Positions 13,401 through 30,467 of a stretch of 30,467 nucleotides of DNA are shown here, piece by piece. A program made the position numbers and the translations under genes. The DNA is from Botryllus schlosseri (lineage: Eukaryota; Chordata; Ascidiacea; Stolidobranchia; Styelidae), in the NCBI GenBank assembly GCA_000444245.1, contig ATSW01004553.1, positions 1 to 30,467 of the forward strand, read 5' to 3'. Within the stretch, counting starts at the first letter, position 1, and each line of letters opens with the position of its first letter. The notes beneath the pieces were generated by a model, which saw only the letters and a list, made by a program, of their open reading frames with translations, had not been told where the DNA came from and ran no database searches.

Positions 13401-15562
13401 ATTGTACTCGACCCTGCTTCTATGTGAATATACCTGTATACAATGTATCTATACATTGCACTTGGACTGGATTTGTGGACTCGCTTCATTTCACCACATT
13501 ACACGTAATCCTGCCTTCATGCGCCAGTTGTGTCGTGCTTGGCATCTCTCGGCGGACTATCTACTTCAATGATGTCGGTTCAGCGAGCTATCAGGAACGC
13601 CACCGCAGGCAAGGATCAGCTTTCCATCCCGGCAACTGTAACTATGTTGATGTGGCGAGTATTTGAAATATGCTCGAGGGTAAGGTTTTGAAATGTCTAA
13701 CTATATTTACCAGTTTTGTAATGATCTGTTCTTTATGCGGCATTTTAGGTGTTTTACATGGTCAATAATGAAGTAAAACTTCTACTTCTTCAGAGTAGAC
13801 GACTCATGTGATGTTCATACACTACATTCACTTCTACTTGAACCGTTTTTTGAGGAAAAATCACTTACTGTTTGAGTTTGGATTTTGAAAAGCACAAAGC
13901 ATTTCTAAGACTATTTTTAATCCCTTTTTTCATAGTATTGTGTGATTTGAAGATTTGCAGTGTAAGTAGTTTTACGCTAATCACGATGACACATATTGGA
14001 ATTTTGGAACTAGCCGTCTCCGATCAACTGTTAAAAGCATGGGACCCCTCGACCAAATCAAATTTTTGAAACTACTTATTTACTTCCACTTAAAGCAGTT
14101 TTCTCTCGGAAATCATTGATTCTACCTGTAATTGAGTAGAAATTTAGGGTGTTACTTTGACATGCCTTGGAAATCGCTACTTCCACTTATAATTGAGTTG
14201 AAATGTAGGGCATTTCTTCTATTCCTACAGGGGTAGCCAACAGGGTTGTAGCCAAGTCACAAGGCTCCGAGTCACGAGTCAACCTCACTTAGTTTAGATT
14301 TGAGTCATTTTTAATTCACAACCGTGTCAAGTCCGAGTCGAAGTCAGCAAGGAGAGGGTCGAGTCCAAGTCATGGTATTATGACTCAAGTCCGAGTCCAA
14401 GTCATTGTGTTGACTGCTCATTTTCAAGTTAAAGTCTTGTTAAAACCACTTTTTATGACTCTGTTTGGTGATATCGATGGTTCGCATTTAAAATATACTA
14501 ATTTTCCTCACTTTTAACAGTTTCTGGTCTAATTTCCGGGTACCAGTACCAATAGGCAAAATGCCAACAGTGTGGTCACTTTGCTATTCTTCGAAATTAC
14601 AATGAAATGTCGGTTTTGGCAGTCTGATATACGAGTCATATGACTTGGTCCGAGTCATGCGCAATGACAGGAGTCCAAGTTGAGTCAATACCCAGATTGA
14701 CTCCAGTCGAGTTGAGTCATTCCGTATTTTGAGAAAATGACTTGAGTCATCAGAAAATTGACACTTGACTTGGGTAACAACGCTGAATAATCTGACCACC
14801 TCTGGCTTTAGGTTCTTGCGTTTTCATTGTTCCTAACGGTGCAACCGATGGGATGTCTCATTCTCTTCATCGCGCATTGGGCGATTGCGTCAATTTTGAT
14901 TGCAGTCGAAGGCACGACCTTCTGCGTTACGAAAGCCACCGAGATATTTTTCGATGCAATCGCCGGGTAGGATAGTTTAAGCTTGCTGGTCGCATGTAGA
15001 TGGTTTCAAACCGTCCGATTTTTCGTTATTCGACAGGCTTGTGCACCTGTTCTGTTATTTGAATGTGCACGAAGGTAGGCGGAGTGAAAAGCTCGGTCCT
15101 AGACTCCGTATGTGGATCTTCTATATCATCATATTTATCGAAAACATGACTATATCGATATATTGGTTTTGTACGAGAGAGGAAAGCAGTGCTGAAATTA
15201 TCCTTCCGGATAGCAACACGACCACTGCAGCTTCATGGGACGGAGTCATAACGACATATTGGGCGAGTGTCTTGCTGTCGTTAGTCATCGTGTTTTTTGC
15301 GCTTGGAATTTTCTTCATGATTGTCTACTACACGATTTTTCATCCGCAAAAATACCGGGGTGGTATTTGTGCTTGTTCTGGAGTAAATGTGACGAATATG
15401 AGCGCATCTGAAGTTTCTGAACCCGGCAATACGCAGATATTAGATCCCCAACGTCTCGGTATTCAATATCAACCTGTCTTTTCTGTGAAGGAACTTAGAG
15501 AACTTGGCGTGATCGGGCCTCGCAGGAATTGGTTTCATGATATTCTTGAGCGAATCGACTAG
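7429..15562 (+). CDS. XK-related protein, paralogue a (ten coding exons)
   Basis: Rebuilt exons: 7429-7678, 8104-8165, 9126-9228, 9294-9439, 10664-10827, 10887-10971, 12166-12286, 13528-13679, 14812-14966, 15037-15562. The total is 1764 nt, 587 residues, with consistent phases at every junction. An in-frame TAA lies just upstream of the ATG. Residues 1-104 are acidic and probably disordered. The membrane part starts near residue 125, with YLFDVITD (144-151), LGFVVVPSIVVQ at the end of exon 4, and the family motif [11 protein letters not shown] (283-293). The final exon holds hydrophobic segments and ends ILERID. XK-related proteins are multi-pass membrane proteins; several vertebrate members and nematode CED-8 move phosphatidylserine between membrane leaflets, some after caspase cleavage. 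Assignment to the family is firm, to a named member is not. Exon 1 is the least certain exon. Confidence 0.85.
8166..9125. other. XKR-a intron 2, nothing recognised
   Basis: A 960-bp intron starting GTAAGG and ending in a TTTGTTTCAG acceptor. I see no RNA gene or clear mobile element in it. Confidence 0.5.
9865..10345. mobile_element. Degenerate non-autonomous hAT element in XKR-a intron 4
   Basis: The left end reads CAGTGGCTTCCTAACTTTTTT. The right end reads AAAAAGGTTGAAAAGCACTAG, whose complement gives TAGTGCTTTTCAACCTTTTT, so the two form imperfect inverted repeats of the hAT kind. The length (about 481 bp) matches the element at 6732-7212, but the interiors look different. No target duplication is visible. 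It lies inside the 1224-bp intron 9440-10663, with no sign that it affects splicing. Confidence 0.5.
10972..12165. other. XKR-a intron 6, nothing recognised
   Basis: A 1194-bp intron between GTGCGT and a TTTTGTCAG acceptor. Short open frames inside have no coding character that I recognise. Confidence 0.5.
12814..13416. repeat. Possible non-autonomous element in XKR-a intron 7
   Basis: It starts AGGGCTGGGCAAAATGG, and the complement of its end starts CAGGGTCGAGTACAATG. Both resemble the ends of small CAGGGCTGGGC-type elements, and palindromic AGTATTCGGATACT-like motifs lie inside near 12880. No coding potential and no certain target duplication. Boundaries are approximate. Confidence 0.3.
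13750..14227. repeat. TACTTC/CACTT-rich repeat block in XKR-a intron 8
   Basis: Contains several copies of the motif ACTTCTACTT or TACTTCCACTTA followed by ATTGAGT.GAAAT.TAGGG, related to the element at 24321-24497. It looks like more than one degraded copy side by side. Boundaries are approximate. Confidence 0.4.
14228..14804. mobile_element. GAGTCAAGTC-rich non-autonomous DNA element
   Basis: Dense repeats of GAGTC and CAAGTC in both orientations fill the interval. The left end is CAGGGGTAGCCAAC. The complement of the right end is CAGAGGTGGTCAGATTATTC, so the ends have hAT-like CAG(G/A)GGT(A/G)G character. The right end stops 7 bp before XKR-a exon 9, so the pyrimidine-rich tract of that acceptor comes largely from the element. 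No clear target duplication. A second, more degraded copy is at 21846-22160. Confidence 0.5.
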
Positions 15563-16237
15563 GTGTATTCGCCTATAAAAATTCGTCTCGTGTAACTTAT
15601 ATGGCTGTGATTTCATTGCTGTAAAAATAGGGGACGCATTACGACAGGACAGTATTTCTTGCGTGATCACTTGTGCTGATTCAGTTACCTGTATGTAAAT
15701 GACTGAAGTGCCTGACATGCCATCATTGTGCTCGCTTTTTGTTGATTCGTACCGCCATGAACCGGAATCGACTGTTTTTTAAACCTTTTTTGTAGTCGTG
15801 CGATTTTGTTCCTGAGATTTTGTGGGACCCGGATTTAAGTCATTGCTGAAGATGTTTTTATCATATTTTGCGATTTTCGCTTCGCTTTGCTCAATGCTCC
15901 TACCTCGAGTACCATTGAAATAATTCAGGGTATGCATTTTTACAATGATATTTTTACGCACTCGCCTTTTAACTTATTATTGTTGCGCTTTCTTCAAGAT
16001 TGTGTTTTTATTTCATTAGTTTTCGGAATAAGCATCTCGCTAACTTCCGAACAGTTCACTAATGTCCCGTTCCGGAGACATTATATAATGTTCACCGAAT
16101 AGAATAGCCAATGTCTTGACCGCTCGAATTTTTAATAATTTTTCACTTTTTAGGTCATGAAACTTAAATGTATTTAAATGTTAAGATATGGGTACGAGTT
16201 TTATGCTATGTCGGATATTGCATAGTGTGATCTGATC
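15563..16237. other. Intergenic stretch between XKR-a and XKR-b
   Basis: This 675-bp interval should hold the XKR-a 3' UTR and the XKR-b 5' region. I find no canonical AATAAA downstream of XKR-a. A TTTTCACTTTTTAG acceptor-like site ends at 16153, 84 bp before the XKR-b ATG. If it is used, the leader would contain short upstream frames starting at ATG 16156 and near 16178. Confidence 0.4.
16140..16153 (+). promoter_or_regulatory. Possible 5' UTR or trans-splice acceptor of XKR-b
   Basis: A pyrimidine-rich run ending in AG (TTTTCACTTTTTAG) precedes the XKR-b start by 84 bp. It could be the acceptor of a 5' UTR intron or, in a lineage with spliced leaders such as tunicates, a trans-splice acceptor. 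This is inference from sequence alone. Confidence 0.2.
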
Positions 16238-25996
<9,759 letters not shown>

Positions 25997-27291
25997 AAGT
26001 CAATTATCAATTTGTCGTTTCAGATTGCCGAGTACCATCATCTTATTTTTAATACGTCGGAATATATTTATTCATTTTGACAATATCAGCACTTGAGATG
26101 TGTGAATTTGAAATGTGTAAAGATCAATTGTTTTTAATTCATGTTCAATGGCATCATTTTGTCTAAATCTTGGGTATCAACTACGCTATACGTCACTGTG
26201 CTTCTAACTGCTGTGTATTAAATGTAGCCTATCAAGTTACATAATTTAGAATTGTTTTGAGTGTTCACGTTCAACGTACTATCTCACGGTATGGCCAGTT
26301 CTCTGGGTACTTTTTTCTGTGATCTATTTTTATGCTTCAATCCTACTTTTAGATTTATTCAATCATTTTAAGAATTGTACGAATCGGTTACCAGAACATT
26401 TCGTTTTGCCTAATTTGTCAATACATGAAATTGCTATCTGAATCATTCACAAATATATCAGAGAAGACAAAACGGTTATCTTTATGAGACTGAAAGCATG
26501 GTAAGAATAGCAAGATAGTGGTTGATTATGCAGCCTAATTGTACCTGCTCATTGTTGTGCTGTTTAGAATCGGCTTGCTGAACGGGGACATAATGAAATT
26601 TCGGAAGCACGCATTAAAATCAGTTTTCACATGTAGGCTGCCATGGAAGTTGAGGGTTTGACATCACAAACTTATTTGGGATACACTTCCATCTGTGGAC
26701 ACCCCATTCACAGAGACTGTATGTAATTCACGAGTCAGATGTCTCAGGTTTCACCTTGGGGGTCGTTAAGGCGCTGACATTTTTTAGTAATCAGATCCCC
26801 AAATAGGCCGTCAGTAATTAGGGCTGGGCGGATCGATGCGAGTAATGGGGATGATTTTTTTAAGGTACTGAAATTAATTTGTCAACGAGAATGATAGTTT
26901 CCGTACCATTTTGATTTCTCAAGTCCAACCAGGTTAGTAGTAATGAAGTCATGGTCAACTCTGAGCAGTGTCTTAAATTGCAGCGTAAAAAGGTACAGTC
27001 GAGAAATAACAAATTATTTCGATGTGATGGTGATGTGGCATTCTTTTCTTTGTGGTATCATAAAGGGTACATCTGCATATATTAAATTTCCACATCATCC
27101 GTACACTTATGATGACATCATGAGGAATACTTGACACGACTTCTGCCCTACTACTCGATTCAGAATCTACGATCAGGTTGGACTGACTTTCTATTTTGTC
27201 CGCGTGCATGTAAAATAGGCATTTTCGCACATAATGTTAGAATTGTACTACTTATCTCCATTTCTGGTTGGAACCGCCTGTCCTCACAAAG
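25997..27291. other. Intergenic stretch downstream of XKR-b
   Basis: AT-rich, without a gene. An ATTAAA at 26217-26222, about 220 nt after the distal XKR-b stop, could be its poly(A) signal. An AGGGCTGGGCGGATCG motif at about 26820 resembles the end of a small DNA element, but no partner end was found. Confidence 0.4.
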
Positions 27292-27885
27292 TAGTTTGGC
27301 CTGAAAAAACTTTTTGACTTCAAAACTGACAAATTTTTACACGAAAAAAAATCTATTTTAATGATATCTGGACCCATAAAGAATTCCAGTAGTTACATCA
27401 TGAATCATGGTAGAAATAATGAAAATGTTGTTGTAGTACAACGGAAAATACTTTCCTACATTGTCGGGTAAAAAGTGTGTGTCCTTGCCAAGAATGGAGA
27501 AAGAATGTTCAACAGCAGCAATTGTTGGCTGGCAACACTGTAGTGGTGCGTACACTGCTGGTGACAGACCATGTTGCTTCATTCTGACAATGTTGTGTAC
27601 GTCTCAATTTTTCACCGTATGCTTCTTGATATAAGAACCAATGCCCACGCAGTTTAGCTTGAGTTGGGATATTGCGGTACGTTGAGCATAACACCATGTC
27701 TACCTATTTGTTTCATTTGACCGTTTATCATTCACAACGGGCAGACAATAGGCCGTCTACAACAATAGGTTGTAATGTAAAAAATAATCGCCCTGGTAAT
27801 CATCGCACCAAGTTTAGAGGTATGTGTTATGGAACATTCTCAAACGGACATTAGGCTACAACCATAAAATCTTTGAGAACCACTT
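27292..27885 (-). mobile_element. Relic of a hAT DNA transposon with a transposase C-terminal remnant
   Basis: On the minus strand the start is TAAGTGGTTCTCAAAG (27885 down), a hAT-like end, and the opposite end on the plus strand is TAGTTTGGCC followed by AAAAAACTTTTT. Between them, minus-strand frames at 27697-27509 and 27582-27358 encode remnants; the second contains AAVEHSFSILGK and NVGKYFPLYYN, resembling the C-terminal dimerisation region of hAT transposases. The frames do not match, so it is broken and internally deleted. Family assignment is by eye. Confidence 0.4.
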
Positions 27886-27939
27886 ATCTAACCACAGCAG
27901 TCTTTAAATATCATCTAACCACAGCAGTCTTTAAATATC
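27886..27939. repeat. Tandem duplication of a 27-bp unit
   Basis: The unit ATCTAACCACAGCAGTCTTT plus AAATATC occurs twice, head to tail and identical (27886-27912 and 27913-27939). It begins directly outside the hAT-like end, so it may have arisen during insertion, excision or repair there. Confidence 0.85.
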
Positions 27940-28093
27940 ATCTTAAACCTAGAATGAACTGAATGACTGGAAAACTAATAGTCATGGATCTCATTTCATT
28001 AAAGTGTCATTCTCCTTGGAGCTGTATTAACTCTCTAGTGTCAGATTACCTGGAATGACTCTCACAATATCAGATGTCACTGTGCAAATTCAC

Positions 28094-28099
28094 TTTATT
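28094..28099 (-). terminator. Poly(A) signal of the INPP5E-type gene
   Basis: TTTATT on the plus strand is AATAAA on the minus strand, 84 nt after the stop codon of the phosphatase gene, a usual place for a cleavage signal with a short 3' UTR. Confidence 0.55.
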
Positions 28100-28182
28100 A
28101 ATAAAATACAGTAGTAACACATATGACGCAGCGTAAAGAATTTATACTGGTTCAATAAGAAATGTTAGCGGATGTTACTAAA

Positions 28183-30222
28183 TCACAAGATATTACACAC
28201 GGAGCTGCCATTTTGATAGTCGTCCCCGAGTGCACGCAACCTCGCCGCTTTTTCGTAAACATCGTTACGGAATTTTCCAACCCCAAAAGAAACGTTATCT
28301 CGCCCAGGTTTGAGTCGGACGTCAAAAAACGCGTGGACAGGCCTGTGATCTGACGTTTTTAGATTAGTCACGCTGTCGTAGCTCTTACAAGTTATGTGAT
28401 TAGGCTCCTTATTTTTAAACAGAATTCGGTCCGTGTATGAGGGCGTGCGCTGTTTGGGCAAACACGAATAATTGTCCGAACCCGGTATCAGTTTATACGT
28501 TGGATTAAACCTTATTCGGTGCTCTGAAAAATTCTCAAATGCTTTGCGTTTCCTCATAATTTTACTCAGCTGATCGCCTTTCAGCGCTTCCTTAACATTC
28601 ATACTCCCGTTGCCCTCGATTTCGTCGAGCAATATCGACGCAGGCAAATTCACTCTGAAATTCAAGTCTCCGAACCAAAACACGCAGTCATAATTCGACG
28701 TGGCGTCGCCGTTACGATGGTACCCGCCAGATTTTCCCATTTTCGGCAGTTTCAATTTCTCTTTGATCTTCAAGTAATCGCCCAACCTCTCCTTCAACCT
28801 TGATTCTCCGGAGTGAAAGTGAGAGTTAATAAATAACAGCGAGGTGCCAAAAAATTGAAATCCTATCGCGACGGCGCCTTTTGTTTTGACATGAGACACC
28901 ATACGCACTGTCACCTTGTCGTCCTCAAACGAGGAACAAAACCAGATAAGGTCCCGTCTCACGAATACCGACAGATGCAACACGCCATGAGAAACCGAAT
29001 GCGCCAACACGTGATTCACGCCCAAAGTCTCTTGCAACTTGATCTCCCACATTTTTTGGTCCTGCGTCGCTTCTTGCACGCCGATCACGTACATGTCTTG
29101 GAGGTATTCCTGCTCTTTCGGCAGTACGAAATCGTCTAGATTCTTTGGAATTCCTTTTTTCTGCATGTTCCAAGTACCTACAAACACTTTCAGATTTCGG
29201 TCGGGAAAATATCGATGCAGTTCGTCGATGCCTAGGAGTGAGCCGTGCTTCGTCAGGCCTCCCACTAGGTAACTACGCTCTCGGGTTTTATCTGAGGGTA
29301 TAGCGGGCAGTATTCCGGATGATTGCGTGTAAGGTAGTTTTGGTGTCTCTTGCTCTTCGTAGTCCGTCGACTCGTACGAAAATGCTTCTTGTGTCATATC
29401 ACCATCATCAAGATCAAGGTCTTGCTGAATACTATCACCACCAACTGGTAGACTATGAAAGTGAAGCCCTTCTTCGTCCCACGTGCTGCTTTCTGCTTCA
29501 TTTTCAGTACTCGACGGCCTTGGTTCTTTTGGTATCATCTTTTCAAAATCTTTACGGAGCTTTAAAACCAACTGCTTCGCGGAAGCCGACGTTTTGATGG
29601 TGACACAATCCGATACCGTACTCTTTGTGTCGTCATCACGCGGCGACAAGCCAGACGAACTGTACGGAACTGGCAGCGAGTAGGTTGATATAGTTGGGCT
29701 CGAACTTCGCAGCTTACTCAAATTCATAGCTTGAAAAAATCGGCTATGCAGGCTGTCGCTGCTATCGGCGGAATCATCCAGCTGTGATGCTGAGTTGCTG
29801 CCGGATGACGAGTTATCTAATGATTGAGATAATTGCTGACTAATTGCATTGAGTTTGTCGTTCTCTATATCCGCCGATTCTCCTGGATTTTGAAGATCAT
29901 CAGTTTCGTTTTCATCATTGCCACCGGATGACGCCGACTGTGAAAAGGCTCGAAAACGCTTTACATCCGCGTCTTCGATTGGAGGTAGGATGCGTTTGCC
30001 CGGCACAGACGTGGCAGCTTCTAATAGAGGATTTTTACGTCGCGGATCATCATTAGCTTGGAATTGGGGGAAAGAATTGTTTTTATGAAAAATAAAGTGC
30101 TTTGGGTGTATGTTGGCGCCATGAGAAAGCGTCGTTTCAACTGAAATTTCAGCTGTCGTTGTGTTCATAGATTCGCCGACAGGAGCTTCCTCTGGGGTCA
30201 CCATTTCTTTGTCTGCGGGCAT
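28183..30222 (-). CDS. INPP5E: Inositol polyphosphate 5-phosphatase E, intronless, with CaaX box
   Basis: A single 679-codon frame. Residues 1 to about 340 are Ser/Asp/Glu-rich and probably disordered. The 5-phosphatase domain starts at NLKVFVGTWNMQ (343-354) and has the catalytic signatures WFGDLNFR (516-523), PSYTDRIL (594-601) and SDHRPV (624-629). The last four residues are CNIL, a CaaX prenylation box, which with the overall layout singles out INPP5E among the 5-phosphatases (human protein 644 residues, also CaaX). INPP5E removes the 5-phosphate from PI(4,5)P2 and PI(3,4,5)P3 and in vertebrates acts at the primary cilium. An in-frame TGA lies seven codons upstream of the ATG, so this start is the first possible. 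Vertebrate genes have several introns; here there is none. The gene faces XKR-b tail to tail. Confidence 0.92.
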   Translation of the reverse strand: MPADKEMVTPEEAPVGESMNTTTAEISVETTLSHGANIHPKHFIFHKNNSFPQFQANDDPRRKNPLLEAATSVPGKRILPPIEDADVKRFRAFSQSASSGGNDENETDDLQNPGESADIENDKLNAISQQLSQSLDNSSSGSNSASQLDDSADSSDSLHSRFFQAMNLSKLRSSSPTISTYSLPVPYSSSGLSPRDDDTKSTVSDCVTIKTSASAKQLVLKLRKDFEKMIPKEPRPSSTENEAESSTWDEEGLHFHSLPVGGDSIQQDLDLDDGDMTQEAFSYESTDYEEQETPKLPYTQSSGILPAIPSDKTRERSYLVGGLTKHGSLLGIDELHRYFPDRNLKVFVGTWNMQKKGIPKNLDDFVLPKEQEYLQDMYVIGVQEATQDQKMWEIKLQETLGVNHVLAHSVSHGVLHLSVFVRRDLIWFCSSFEDDKVTVRMVSHVKTKGAVAIGFQFFGTSLLFINSHFHSGESRLKERLGDYLKIKEKLKLPKMGKSGGYHRNGDATSNYDCVFWFGDLNFRVNLPASILLDEIEGNGSMNVKEALKGDQLSKIMRKRKAFENFSEHRIRFNPTYKLIPGSDNYSCLPKQRTPSYTDRILFKNKEPNHITCKSYDSVTNLKTSDHRPVHAFFDVRLKPGRDNVSFGVGKFRNDVYEKAARLRALGDDYQNGSSVCNIL

Positions 30223-30467
30223 ATTATTATTATTGATCGAAAATCAACGAGCGAGAGATGATTGACCATCCATCTCTTCCGCTCACAGTGGTTAGATAAA
30301 ATGAAAATCAACCAACACCCATTTTCACAAATTTCTGCAAATCAAAGGCATCAAAAGCTTTTAGTTGACCAACGGTACAGTTTCAACTACCGGTACCCTT
30401 TATATAAACCTTTACTTAAGTAAGCAAAAGAAATAAAAACAATACACCTTGCTGAGACTGCCAAGGC
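30223..30467 (-). promoter_or_regulatory. INPP5E 5' region with a TATA-like box
   Basis: The minus strand reads TATATAAA at 30406-30399, about 180 nt upstream of the start codon, in an AT-rich region. A short AAT repeat precedes the ATG. No acceptor-like site with a strong pyrimidine tract was identified between the box and the ATG. The assignment rests on the motif alone. Confidence 0.35.

Noticed and set aside
14228-14804. CRISPR-like or satellite array
   Set aside because: The GAGTC/CAAGTC motifs are irregular in spacing and in both orientations, and the block has transposon-like ends in an intron of a eukaryote.
28855-29683. Plus-strand open frames opposite the phosphatase gene
   Set aside because: They are antisense shadows of a conserved, motif-rich minus-strand coding region.
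28100-30467. Recent retrocopy signature around INPP5E
   Set aside because: No poly(A) tract after the poly(A) signal and no flanking duplication were found, and a TATA-like box lies upstream.

Overview
The window is eukaryotic genomic DNA, most likely from a marine invertebrate. A tunicate or another invertebrate deuterostome is my guess, and the species cannot be read from the sequence. The reasons are GT-AG introns with short minimal sizes (59-70 bp) beside longer repeat-filled ones, animal gene families (XK-related scramblases, INPP5E), many short hAT-type elements, and an I-clade LINE.

Layout. Positions 1-59 are the end of a hAT-type DNA element. Positions 60-5112 are a nearly full-length I-clade LINE with ORF1, ORF2 and a TAA-type tail, damaged by one frameshift in each ORF. 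Positions 5113-7428 are intergenic with two small elements and a possible promoter. Two tandem paralogous XK-related genes follow on the + strand, here called XKR-a (7429-15562) and XKR-b (16238-25996). I rebuilt ten coding exons for each. Intron positions and phases match, four exons have exactly the same length (146, 121, 152, 155 nt), and both models stay in frame throughout (587 codons for XKR-a; 760 codons for XKR-b up to the first stop). Positions 25997-28093 are intergenic with a hAT relic. Positions 28183-30222 on the - strand are an intronless INPP5E-type inositol polyphosphate 5-phosphatase of 679 residues ending in a CaaX box. XKR-b and INPP5E are convergent.

The most striking feature is in the last exon of XKR-b. 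A 2.36-kb DNA transposon with long inverted arms (23279-25637) sits inside coding sequence and is flanked by a duplicated CTGCAAG. Read unspliced, its first three bases are a TAG stop, giving 760 residues. The XKR-b frame resumes directly after the right-hand duplication and stays open for another 117 codons. The junctions have the layout of an introner: the left duplication plus the element end make a donor (AAG|GTAGGG) and the right duplication ends in AG. Removing 23278-25644 would restore the uninterrupted frame exactly (876 residues). A second acceptor 39 nt downstream is also in frame.

The two XKR products are predicted multi-pass membrane proteins of the phospholipid scramblase family. 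INPP5E is a phosphoinositide phosphatase usually found at cilia. Nothing in the sequence ties the two functions together.
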